Below, piece after piece: positions 26,845-35,700 of a stretch of 54,983 nucleotides of DNA; the stretch's first letter is position 1, and every line of letters starts with the position of its first letter. Below the pieces are notes generated by a model, which did not search any database, had not been told where the DNA came from, and saw only the letters and a program-made list of their open reading frames with translations. The translations under genes and the position numbers were made by a program. The DNA is from GCA-2862585 sp036340235 (GTDB lineage Bacteria > Bacteroidota > Bacteroidia > Flavobacteriales > UBA7312). The stretch covers positions 1 to 54,983 of the forward strand of contig JAYYZE010000001.1 of assembly GCA_036340235.1 (NCBI GenBank), read 5' to 3'.

Positions 26845-27221
26845 ATGCTAGTAAAAACGTACGATCAGTCGTTTATGGCATTGATGCCACCACCATAACA
26901 CCATAGGTCAACGCCTCTCATGGAATAAAGTTTTTTCTTACCGTTTTACCCGATAATGCCGTTAAAAAAAGTCATCATCGAATTGAGGTGGCCTTAAAAA
27001 ATTCCGGATTTAGAATAGCTGGCAAAAAATACATAATAAATATGGCTCCTGCCGATATCAAAAAAGAAGCTTCGGCCTACGACTTACCATTAGCAATGGG
27101 TATTTCGGCCTCTACTAATTAAGCTAAAGATGATTATTTGAAAGATTTTTTATATTGGGCCGATTTAGATAAAAACTTTTTAAGGGCATTTTCCCACGGG
27201 AATCGGTCAATCCGAACATAA
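26845..27221 (+). pseudogene. comM: Decayed and truncated comM (YifB-type Mg-chelatase-like ATPase)
   Basis: Occupies most of the 435-base gap between dsbD and pnuC. It opens with ATG at 26845 (MLVKTY). One base is missing near 26863: adding it restores YGSVVYGIDATTIT. The frame then continues with an in-frame TAG (26904-26906), LPDNAVKKSHHRIEVALKNS, INMAPADIKKE, and SAYDLPLAMGI, meets a second stop TAA (27120-27122), and fades out by the TAA at 27219. This is the N-terminal ~125 residues of ComM/YifB, usually ~510 residues. The AAA+ Walker motifs and the Mg-chelatase C-terminal domain are absent. With one frameshift, two stops and loss of three quarters of the gene, it is dead. Intact ComM is a branch-migration helicase for natural transformation. 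Confidence 0.88.
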
Positions 27222-27247
27222 GTTTAGAAATGTCAATTTTTATATTC

Positions 27248-27255
27248 TACCTTTG
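27248..27255 (+). promoter_or_regulatory. Candidate -7 box for pnuC
   Basis: TACCTTTG matches TAnnTTTG. It overlaps the first possible start codon of pnuC (TTG, 27253) and lies 18 bases before the next TTG (27274), which argues for the later start if this box is real. No TTG with correct upstream spacing is evident. Confidence 0.35.
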
Positions 27256-27843
27256 GTTTCAAATTGTTTTGTTTTGGATATATTTTTTTGGATTGAATTT
27301 TTATCGGTTGTATTTTCTCTGTGTTATTTGTATTTTCTCATAAAACAGAATATAATTTGTTGGATTTTTGGAATAATTGGTTCCTTGTTAAGTATTTATC
27401 TCTTTTATCATTCTCGATTGTATTCGGAAGCCATCTTATATTCATACTATGTATTCATGGGTTTTTATGGGTACCATTTGTGGGGTCGTAAGAGTCTTGA
27501 TTCATCTTCGTTATTAATTGTTGTTAATGAGCTAAAGTGGTATTATCATTTTATTTTCATTTCTGTATGTAGTATGTTAGCTTTATCTTTGGCTTGGTTT
27601 TTTGAAAATTATTCCGATGCTGACAAACCGTTTGTGGATGCGTTCACCACAGTTTTTAGTTTTTTGGCCACCTATCTTGAAGCGATTAAAGTTTTATCGG
27701 CTTGGTTATATTGGATTGTACTCAACGGCGTTACTATTTGGTTATATTTTAGTAAAGGGTTAGATATTTACGCAACTCTAAGTATTCTTTATTTTGTCAT
27801 GTCGTTCGTAGGTTATATTAACTGGAAAAAAACCATAATTTAG
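27253..27843 (+). CDS. pnuC: Nicotinamide mononucleotide/riboside transporter PnuC
   Basis: A 196-residue membrane protein with about seven helices. NIICWIFGIIGSLLSIYLFY, the SEAILYSYYVFMGFYGYHLW segment, and the C-terminal region ending in GYINWKK are typical of PnuC, which takes up nicotinamide riboside for NAD salvage. No ATG is available at the N-terminus: the frame opens with TTG at 27253, and a second TTG at 27274 is an alternative. It sits behind the comM remnant and ends exactly at the stop of convergent secA. In Bacteroidota some PnuC homologues carry thiamine, but no TPP riboswitch or thiamine gene is seen here. Confidence 0.85.
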   Translation: MVSNCFVLDIFFWIEFLSVVFSLCYLYFLIKQNIICWIFGIIGSLLSIYLFYHSRLYSEAILYSYYVFMGFYGYHLWGRKSLDSSSLLIVVNELKWYYHFIFISVCSMLALSLAWFFENYSDADKPFVDAFTTVFSFLATYLEAIKVLSAWLYWIVLNGVTIWLYFSKGLDIYATLSILYFVMSFVGYINWKKTII

Positions 27844-30800
27844 TTATTTACCGTGACATTGTTTATATTTCTTTCCACTTCCGCAAGGACACGGTTCGTT
27901 TCTGCCTACCTTTTGTTCCACCCTGACTGGTTGTACTTTTTGTTTTTTTGTTCTATTAGCCGGATTGGAAACCACATCTTGCCTGCCTGTTTGCAAGTTT
28001 TCTTGACTAAAGCTTTGTTCCTGTTTTACAGAGGTTTGATCAGGCAAATTGGCTTTCATCAGAAATGAGACAATGTCTTTATTTACTTGCTCAATCATTT
28101 GTTTGAATAGGTTGAAGGATTCAAACTTGTAGATTAATAATGGGTCTTTTTGCTCATAGGTAGCATTTTGTACTGACTGTTTTAGGTTGTCTAACTCCCT
28201 CAAATTGTCCTTCCATGAGGCGTCGATTATGGCTAATGATACTCCTTTTTCGATAGAAAGAGGAATATTTTCACCTTTAGACCCATAAGCTTCTTTTAGA
28301 TTAGTGACTACTTGAAGCGTTTTCATTCCATCAGAGAATGGTATAACAATATTTTCGTATTTGGCAGATTGGTTTTCAAATACGTCTTTAATGACTGGAT
28401 AGGTCGAATGGCCTATGGCTTCATTTTTGAGCTTATAGTTTTGCAGGCATAAGCCGTAAATCTGCTCTGTAATTTCTTGTTGCCCTTTTTGTTTGAATGC
28501 TTCTTCGTCAAATGGACTATCTATGCTCAATATTCGAATCAAATCGACTTTGAAAGTCTCGAAGTCTTGAGTCGTATGGTGTTCGTTGACAATGCTTTCG
28601 CATGTGTCGTAGATCATGTTATCAATATCGACGGCCAAGCGTTCGCCAAAAAGTGCGTGTTTTCTTTTTTTGTAAATAACAGAACGCTGGGCATTCATTA
28701 CATCATCATATTCTAATAGACGTTTTCTTATTCCAAAATTGTTTTCTTCAACTTTCTTTTGAGCCCTTTGGATGGATTTGGTAATCATAGAATGTTGGAT
28801 GACTTCTCCTTCTTCAATACCTATTCGATCCATCATTTTAGCAATTCTGTCTGAGCCAAACAGACGCATTAGGTTGTCTTCCAATGACACAAAAAATTGT
28901 GAAGATCCCGTATCGCCTTGACGTCCGGCACGACCTCTTAGCTGACGGTCAACTCTTCTGGAATCGTGACGTTCTGTTCCAATAATGGCCAAGCCCCCGG
29001 CCTCTTTTACTTGTTTAGACAATTTGATATCCGTACCACGACCTGCCATGTTTGTAGCTATGGTCACATTACCAGATTTACCAGCTTCGGCTACAATGTC
29101 GGCTTCTTTCTGGTGCAGTTTGGCGTTAAGTACATTGTGTTTTATTTGACGCATTTTTAGCAGTCGGCTAAGTAATTCTGAAATTTCTACTGATGTGGTT
29201 CCTACTAAAACAGGTCTGCCTTGTTGACTAAGTTCTACTACTTCTTCAATGATGGCATTATACTTTTCCCTTGATGTTTTATATACTTTATCTTCTCGGT
29301 CGTCTCTAATAATCGGTTTATTAGTAGGAATGACGACTACATCAAGTTCATAGATGTCCCAAAATTCTCCAGCCTCGGTTTCTGCTGTACCAGTCATACC
29401 CGATAATTTATTGTACATCCTGAAGTAGTTTTGAAGGGTAATAGTTGCGAATGTTTGTGTTGCGGCTTCTATCTTAACATTTTCTTTTGCTTCTATGGCT
29501 TGATGGAGTCCGTCGGAATATCGTCGCCCTTCCATAATTCTACCTGTTTGTTCGTCAACAATTTTTACTTTGTTGTCCATCAAAACGTATTCAACATCTT
29601 TTTCAAAAAGAGTGTAAGCTTTTAATAATTGATTAACTGAGTGAATACGTTCACTTTTTACAGAAAAGTCTCTCATAAGAGACTCTTTCTTTGAGAGCAT
29701 TTCCTTCTCTGTCAGATTGCCTTTTTCTAGTTCTGCAATTTCAGCACCTACATCGGGCATGATAAAAAAGGCGCTATCGTCCGTGCTAGAAGTAATTAAA
29801 TCAATCCCTTTGTCGGTTAGTTCGATGGAGTTGTGCTGCTCATCAATTACAAAAAATAACTCTTCGTCGACTTTTGGCATTTCTTTGCCTTGGTCTTGCA
29901 TGTAGTAGTTTTCTGTTTTTTGGAGCAGAGCACGTATGCCGTCTTCACTCAAAAACTTAATGAGTGCTTTGTTTTTTGGCAACCCACGATAAGCTCTTAG
30001 CAAGTTAAATCCCCCTTCTTTGTTGTCTCCTTCGTTAATGAGTTTTTTGGCATCCGAAAGAACGGTATTAAGGTATTTTTTTTGTGCGTTTACAAGTTGA
30101 TTAATTTTATGTTTTAGTTCATTGTATTCGTGTTTATCACCTGTGGGAGTTGGCCCAGAAATTATCAATGGTGTTCGAGCATCGTCAATCAGTACAGAAT
30201 CAACCTCATCAACAATAGCGTAGTTGTGCGGTCGCTGTACCAAGTCTTGTGGCCTTCTTGCCATGTTGTCTCTTAGGTAGTCAAAACCAAATTCATTATT
30301 CGTGCCGTAGGTTATGTCTGCCAAGTAGGCATTTTTTCTGTCCTCAGAGTTGGGCGAGTGACGATCAATACAATCTACAGATAGTCCATGAAATTGATAC
30401 AATGGCCCCATCCATTCGCAGTCTCTTTTGGCTAAATAGTCGTTAACTGTTACCAAGTGAACTCCTTTACCTGTAAGTGCATTTAGATATACAGGTAGAG
30501 TGGCGGATAATGTCTTGCCTTCACCAGTTTGCATCTCCGCTATTTTTCCCGAGTGTAGCACGTAACCGCCAATTAGCTGAACATCATAGTGGACCATATC
30601 CCAAACGATTTCGTTTCCAGCGGCTAACCAACTATTTTGATAAATGGCTTTTTCTCCATTTATTTTTATGTTTCCATGTATGGCAGCAAGATCTTTGTCG
30701 TTTTGGTTGGCACTGACTTCAATAGAGCCTTTTGAGAATCGGTAAGCCGTTTCTTTCACAACAGCAAATGCCTCTGGTAAAATGGCTTCCAAGATAGTTT

Positions 30801-31104
30801 CAGTACTTACCACTAATTCTTTTTCTAATGAATCGATTTTGGCATAGATTGACTCTTTTTCTTGTAGGTCAATATTTTGACTTTCGGCTTTTTCTTTTAA
30901 ACTGACTATTTCTTCAGAAACTGATTCGGTAGCATGCTTAATTTGAGATTTGAAGTCTAGTGTTTTGGCTCTTAGTTCATCATTGCTTAGGTTTTGGATG
31001 CGATCATGTTGAATATTGATTTTTTCAATTATAGGCGAGATTTCTTTTAAATCTTTATCATATTTATTTCCAAAAATCTTGGTGGCAAAATCAAATAGTC
31101 CCAT
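27844..31104 (-). CDS. secA: Preprotein translocase ATPase SecA
   Basis: A 1086-residue motor of the Sec pathway that pushes unfolded preproteins through SecYEG. Walker A is MQTGEGKT with Lys197; DEVDSVLIDDARTPLIISG, the GTDIKLS segment and GRAGRQGD are hallmark sequences. The C-terminal zinc motif CPCGSGKKYKQC is intact and is the SecB/ribosome-binding tail. The protein is longer than the 900-residue E. coli form because of inserts (around residues 40-150 and 340-440), normal for Bacteroidota. It needs no partner gene nearby. The stop abuts convergent pnuC with no spacer. A TAACTTTG box lies 30 bases upstream. Confidence 0.97.
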   Translation of the reverse strand: MGLFDFATKIFGNKYDKDLKEISPIIEKINIQHDRIQNLSNDELRAKTLDFKSQIKHATESVSEEIVSLKEKAESQNIDLQEKESIYAKIDSLEKELVVSTETILEAILPEAFAVVKETAYRFSKGSIEVSANQNDKDLAAIHGNIKINGEKAIYQNSWLAAGNEIVWDMVHYDVQLIGGYVLHSGKIAEMQTGEGKTLSATLPVYLNALTGKGVHLVTVNDYLAKRDCEWMGPLYQFHGLSVDCIDRHSPNSEDRKNAYLADITYGTNNEFGFDYLRDNMARRPQDLVQRPHNYAIVDEVDSVLIDDARTPLIISGPTPTGDKHEYNELKHKINQLVNAQKKYLNTVLSDAKKLINEGDNKEGGFNLLRAYRGLPKNKALIKFLSEDGIRALLQKTENYYMQDQGKEMPKVDEELFFVIDEQHNSIELTDKGIDLITSSTDDSAFFIMPDVGAEIAELEKGNLTEKEMLSKKESLMRDFSVKSERIHSVNQLLKAYTLFEKDVEYVLMDNKVKIVDEQTGRIMEGRRYSDGLHQAIEAKENVKIEAATQTFATITLQNYFRMYNKLSGMTGTAETEAGEFWDIYELDVVVIPTNKPIIRDDREDKVYKTSREKYNAIIEEVVELSQQGRPVLVGTTSVEISELLSRLLKMRQIKHNVLNAKLHQKEADIVAEAGKSGNVTIATNMAGRGTDIKLSKQVKEAGGLAIIGTERHDSRRVDRQLRGRAGRQGDTGSSQFFVSLEDNLMRLFGSDRIAKMMDRIGIEEGEVIQHSMITKSIQRAQKKVEENNFGIRKRLLEYDDVMNAQRSVIYKKRKHALFGERLAVDIDNMIYDTCESIVNEHHTTQDFETFKVDLIRILSIDSPFDEEAFKQKGQQEITEQIYGLCLQNYKLKNEAIGHSTYPVIKDVFENQSAKYENIVIPFSDGMKTLQVVTNLKEAYGSKGENIPLSIEKGVSLAIIDASWKDNLRELDNLKQSVQNATYEQKDPLLIYKFESFNLFKQMIEQVNKDIVSFLMKANLPDQTSVKQEQSFSQENLQTGRQDVVSNPANRTKKQKVQPVRVEQKVGRNEPCPCGSGKKYKQCHGK

Positions 31105-31134
31105 GTATTATATCATGATAAGTTAACAAGCAAG

Positions 31135-31142
31135 CAAAGTTA
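31135..31142 (-). promoter_or_regulatory. Candidate -7 box for secA
   Basis: Minus-strand TAACTTTG matches TAnnTTTG and ends 30 bases before the secA ATG. The upstream half-site is T-rich, without a clear TTG. Confidence 0.45.
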
Positions 31143-31164
31143 CTTATTTTTAGAAAAAGGCTAA

Positions 31165-31194
31165 AAAAAAGGGTTAAAAAAGGCGCTCTTTTTG
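31165..31194 (-). terminator. Possible terminator between the DUF2795 gene and secA
   Basis: Downstream of the DUF2795 stop, the minus strand has a short stem AAAAAG/CTTTTT around a five-base loop containing GCGC, followed by T-rich sequence with runs of six and eight T. The stem is weak in GC pairs, so efficiency is uncertain. Confidence 0.35.
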
Positions 31195-31203
31195 ACGGTT
31201 GAT

Positions 31204-31425
31204 TTAGTATTCGTCCTCATTGAAGAAAAAATCGTCTTTATCAGGATAGTCTGGCCAAATATCTTCTATTGAGTCAAACATCTCACCGTCGTCTTCTAAT
31301 TCCTGCAAATTTTCTACTACTTCCATAGGCGCTCCGGATCGGATGGCGAAATCGATTAGTTCGTCTTTATTGGCTGGCCAAGGAGCGTCTTCTAATTTTG
31401 AAGCTAATTCTAAAGTCCAGTACAT
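31204..31425 (-). CDS. DUF2795 family small acidic protein
   Basis: A 73-residue cytoplasmic protein. WPANKDELIDFAIRSGAPMEVVENLQEL is the DUF2795 core, followed by an acidic tail (GEMFDSIEDIWPDYPDKDDFFFNEDEY region). Widespread and highly conserved in Bacteroidota, its function is unknown. Conservation across distant members suggests a housekeeping role. It has its own strong promoter (31443-31472), which overlaps the terminator of the upstream adenosyltransferase, so it is probably transcribed alone. The start is the ATG at 31425, 17 bases after the -7 box. Confidence 0.9.
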   Translation of the reverse strand: MYWTLELASKLEDAPWPANKDELIDFAIRSGAPMEVVENLQELEDDGEMFDSIEDIWPDYPDKDDFFFNEDEY

Positions 31426-31442
31426 ATCCCTTTATTTTTTTG

Positions 31443-31472
31443 CAAATGTAAATTTTTTAGTGAAAAAAACAA
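31443..31472 (-). promoter_or_regulatory. Promoter of the DUF2795 gene
   Basis: Minus-strand TTG (31470-31472), 19 bases, TACATTTG (31443-31450): both halves of the Bacteroidota consensus with ideal spacing, 17 bases from the ATG. The poly-T tract of the preceding terminator lies inside the spacer, so terminator and promoter are interleaved. Confidence 0.65.
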
Positions 31473-31489
31473 GACCTATTTTAGGTCTT
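31463..31489 (-). terminator. Intrinsic terminator of the adenosyltransferase gene
   Basis: On the minus strand a perfect 8-bp stem AAGACCTA / TAGGTCTT with a three-base loop (31471-31489) is followed by G then seven T (31463-31469). The gene's own stop codon TAA (31481-31483) lies within the hairpin, spanning the left arm and the loop. Confidence 0.7.
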
Positions 31490-32029
31490 TGGGACCCATG
31501 GTATTTCAGTGGCCTTTAATTCATTAGAAAGTGCTCTGCCAAGTACGAAAAGATAATCTGAAAGGCGGTTTAGGTATTTCAAAATGAGTTCTCTTTGAAT
31601 AACATTTTTATCTAGTTGGGTTGTCAGGCGTTCTGCTCTTCTACATATACATCTTGTAACGTGACAGAACGAAACGGTTGAGTGGCCTCCAGGTAAAATA
31701 AATGAACGCATAGTTGGTAACGCGTCATTCATTTGATCAATTTTTTCTTCTAAAATAGTGACGTCAACTTCATCTAAAAGCGGTAAATTCATTTTATTTT
31801 TTTCGTCGTCGTAAGCCAACAAAGCACCCATAGTAAACAACCTATCCTGTATGTCTAATAATGTGTTAACAGTTTCTTTATTTTCTATAAGATCTCTTAG
31901 TAGTCCAACGTATGAGTTAAGTTCATCGACAGTACCATAGCTTTCAATTCGTTTGTGGTGCTTTGGCACTTTTTTACCTCCTAGTAGTTGAGTATTACCG
32001 TTATCGCCTTTCTTAGTGTAAACTTTCAT
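31481..32029 (-). CDS. Cob(I)alamin adenosyltransferase, PduO type
   Basis: A 182-residue enzyme that transfers the adenosyl group of ATP to cob(I)alamin to form coenzyme B12. YTKKGDNGNTQLLGG at the N-terminus binds ATP, and SYGTVDELNSYVGLLRD and the C-terminal RCICRRAERL with LNRLSDYLFVLGR are typical of PduO-type (MMAB-like) enzymes. The expected trimer of helix bundles matches the length. It presumably serves methylmalonyl-CoA mutase or B12-dependent ribonucleotide reductase, neither of which is in the window. It is 14 bases downstream of the orphan ABC ATPase gene, so the two may be co-transcribed. Confidence 0.93.
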   Translation of the reverse strand: MKVYTKKGDNGNTQLLGGKKVPKHHKRIESYGTVDELNSYVGLLRDLIENKETVNTLLDIQDRLFTMGALLAYDDEKNKMNLPLLDEVDVTILEEKIDQMNDALPTMRSFILPGGHSTVSFCHVTRCICRRAERLTTQLDKNVIQRELILKYLNRLSDYLFVLGRALSNELKATEIPWVPKT

Positions 32030-32043
32030 TATTAATTAAAAAC

Positions 32044-32739
32044 TTATTGTTTTGGAGATGCGTTGAATTTGTCACTTTCAACTTCTCCGTCTTTTAGTCT
32101 GATGATTCTGTGAGCGTATTCGGCAATGTCGTTTTCGTGTGTAACTATTATTACCGTGTTACCATTTCTGTGAATCTCTTGAAATAACTTCATTATGTCT
32201 TCAGAGGTTGCACTATCTAAGTTTCCAGTAGGTTCGTCTGCCAAAATAATGGATGGGTTATTGACAAGTGCTCTCGCTACGGCTACTCTTTGTCGCTGTC
32301 CTCCAGATAGCTCATTGGGTCGATGATGAACTCTATCAGAAAGCCCCACTTTTTCTAATGCTAATAAAGCCTTTTGTTTTCTGTCTGTTCGGTGGACGCC
32401 AGCGTACACTAGTGGTAGCATTACATTTTCTAAAGCACTTGATTTGGGTAATAAATTGAAGCTTTGAAAAATAAAACCGATTTCTTGATTTCTAATTTCG
32501 GCTAAACTATTGTCATTTAGTTTGCTAACATTTTTATTAGCAAGCTTGTAGGTGCCTTTATTAGGTGTGTCTAAACAACCGAGTATGTTCATGAGCGTTG
32601 ATTTACCAGAACCAGATTGCCCCATAAGGGCTACAAATTCATTTTTTTTGATAGACAAATCAATGGATTTTAGGGCTTTGATAAGTTCATTTCCAACCTT
32701 AAAATGCCTCGCTATATCACGTATTTCTATTACAGACAT
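32044..32739 (-). CDS. ABC transporter ATPase, LolD/MacB type
   Basis: A 231-residue ABC ATPase. Walker A is GQSGSGKSTLMN near residue 40, the Q-loop IGFIFQSFNLLPKSSALENV, signature LSGGQRQRVAVARAL, and Walker B IILADEPTGNLDS. LSGGQ and the GNLD segment place it in the LolD/MacB/FtsE group, which drive mechanotransmission or export of lipoproteins, macrolides or peptides. No permease gene is adjacent, so the partner (FtsX- or MacB-like) must be elsewhere. It is followed by the adenosyltransferase 14 bases later. A TAATTTTG box lies just upstream of the ATG. Confidence 0.88.
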   Translation of the reverse strand: MSVIEIRDIARHFKVGNELIKALKSIDLSIKKNEFVALMGQSGSGKSTLMNILGCLDTPNKGTYKLANKNVSKLNDNSLAEIRNQEIGFIFQSFNLLPKSSALENVMLPLVYAGVHRTDRKQKALLALEKVGLSDRVHHRPNELSGGQRQRVAVARALVNNPSIILADEPTGNLDSATSEDIMKLFQEIHRNGNTVIIVTHENDIAEYAHRIIRLKDGEVESDKFNASPKQ

Positions 32740-32746
32740 GGATCTA

Positions 32747-32754
32747 CAAAATTA
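32747..32754 (-). promoter_or_regulatory. Candidate -7 box for the ABC ATPase gene
   Basis: Minus-strand TAATTTTG matches TAnnTTTG and ends seven bases before the ATG. No TTG is visible upstream at 17-23 bases. Confidence 0.35.
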
Positions 32755-32785
32755 GTAAAAATAGGAAAACTTTAAACTAAGAAAA

Positions 32786-35700
32786 TTATCTTATGAGGGT
32801 GATGGTTCCTCTTTTGAATACTGCTTTTGTTGAGTTGACAGGTTTTGCATTGAGTATGTAAGAATAGACACCACTTGGAACTTCTTTGTTTTTGTAGGTG
32901 CCATCCCATGATTCTTTGTGATTACTAGTGCTAAAAACGGGTTCGCCAAATCGATTATATATTTCTAATGAAAACTCAAAATCGACTACAGAATAAATAG
33001 AAATGTCAAACGTGTTGTGTATTAAGTCGCCGTTATTAGGAGAAAAGGCGTTTGGAACATAGACATAAAATAGTTCTTTGAAGTGTGCTACTACCTCACC
33101 TTGATTTTCAATTTTTAGATTGGTAAAGGGAGATGTCTTTTCAGAAGAAATTGAATTGTTGGTTACGGTCCAATGAGAAAATTCCCATCCTGGATTTGCA
33201 GAGGCGGTCATCGAAATTATTTTTTCATTTCTAAATTCGGCAACACTTTGTTCGTTAACTATTAATGAGTCATTTACTGATATTATTCCTTTGTTTTGGG
33301 GCGATACGTCAAACGTTATGGGGTAAAATACCACGGGACTTAAATGCAGTATTATAGTATCAACTTTATTTACTGATATGTTTTGTATGAGTGAGGATGA
33401 TTGACTTGGAATAGTGCCATTAATAGATTCATAGTGAAGAAAATCCCACCAATAGGTTGAATTGACCTGTAAAGTCAAATCGCTTGCATATAACTCACTT
33501 TGGGTATGTGGAAAATCAGTGAAGGGCTGTCCGTTTATGAATAGCGTGACATTGGCATTTGGGGGCTCGGTAACGAATGTAACATCGAATATTTGCTGAT
33601 CTAAGTTTAAAATAATAGTATCCTCAGTGAAAGCTAAAAAGTCAACATCTTGGTTTGTGGTAGAAGGTGAAAATGTGTGATTATCACTTTGCCAGTTGTT
33701 CATCTCCCAACCCAAGTAGGGATTGGCGGAAAGAGATATATTCAAAGAGTCAAAATAATCGACTGTGTAGGGAAAATTTGTAATGGGTGTACCTTGTATG
33801 CTTATTCCGCCACTACCAGGGGGTTGAACTATATATGTAATTTGGTTGGCAGTGAAATAAAATACTATAGTAATGTCGCTAGTGAGCTGAATGTCAAATT
33901 GCTCGTCGGTTGGGTTGTAGGTATAATTCGAGTTGCTGAAGATTTCAAAACTTGCAAAGTTACCACCACTAACGTCAAAGTTTACATTGACACCACCAAA
34001 GTAAGAAGTATTCAATGGTGTGTTAAGTTCGTTGACATCAAAAAAATTATTAACTTCTACTTGGCCAACCCCTTCTATGATTACGTTTACATTGTATGGC
34101 CCTTCCACGTCGTAGCAATCGACTATAGCATTATTTAATATATTGCACCTTTCTTGCATGAAATCCTTCATGTCTTGTACATTCTCTGTCCATTCTGTAT
34201 AAGTACCGCCCCAAAGATTTATCTGAGCTTGCATTTCGGGTTCAATATTGCTGATGAGACTGTCAAGGTGTTGGATCATGAATTCACAAGAAAGATATGA
34301 GTTTGAAAGGTTAGACCATCTATTAATATAGTCGTCGAAAAAGTCGTTGTTTTGAATGAGTGCATTCCAAATAGGTATGTGACCTTGCCACCCAATGTTT
34401 CCTAAGTTTTCTGCGTCACATGGGTCTGCATCGGGGTCGGTGTTTGGTAAACCTGTGTAATTGAATCCGTGATCAAATGTGTTGTCCATGTCCCATAGAA
34501 CGTAGCGCCATTTCTTCTTGTTGCCATCTTCTTTTAAGCCGTGCCACCATGCAGTATTATAATTTAGCCAGTCGGCATTGACTATGTAAGAGTTTAGGAT
34601 ATAATAATCAATTAAACTACCTGTATTGAACTGGCTTTTGACGTAGTCGTAATTGACTGGATCAGTCATATCGTTTGTTGTAATATAATTTCTGATATTA
34701 TTCCAGCTGTTTTCCACATCTTCGGGGTTTTGACCGTCCACTAGCACATCTACCCATGTGCTGTCCCAAGTTTTTAGAAGCTCAACAGAGTCTTGGTCGT
34801 AATAATAGTCCGTGAAGTCAATGTCGTCAACTTTTTCTCTAAGCTCGTAGACTCCCCAGTATGCTCCGTTGAGATACATTACACAAGGTTCGTAGGAGCG
34901 CTCGTCGAGTCTTAATTCAGCAACTTGCGATAAAGATTGAACATAGGCATCTCTGATATGGGCTCCAGAACTATCATATGAAAGTGGGTAGTTGTCGTTA
35001 GCCGCGCACTTAACTATTAGTCTTTGGAATTTAGTTCGATCTATATCATTGAAGATGTCTCCTTTGATGGCGTAATTGTATCCATACTGGTCTCTTGTGA
35101 TGTAATCAAAGCCTCTTTGTATATAAGCCCAAGAATCGTTACCATGTTTATTGAATTCACCTTTTGCTTTGTCGATAAGGGTTCCGTCTGCTTCGTAAAG
35201 TTCAAAGGTTCCTCTGGGTTCAATTTGTTGTCCGCCAGCTATCAGCTCGTATAGCTCCGGATTGTTGTTGTCGTTTGACTCTCTTCCTGAAACAGACAAT
35301 ATTCTCAAAGAATGTGAAACCCCAACAAAATAGGTTCCGTATTGCATGAAACTGGGAAGTATGTTTGGGTCGTTACTGTAGGCAACGGCTTTTAGTACTG
35401 TGGTTGTGTTAATGTCTATTGGTCCAGTGTAAAGGTTGTCGGTGTTATCAGGAAGGCTGCCATCAGTTGTGTAGTAAATAGTGCTTGAGGGATCGGCCGA
35501 AATATTCACATTTATTCCTGCGGCATAAATACCTGGTGTTGGACTAAACAAGGGCGTATTAGAGTAGTTGTCAAATGCGTTGATGTTGGTACTGTTGGGG
35601 GTAGGATTAACAAATATTCCCCAGTTGGCTTCGCCATCAGCTGCTCTACCTCTGGATGAGTTGGTGAGGCAAGGCCTTACGAATACGGAATCTTGAATAG

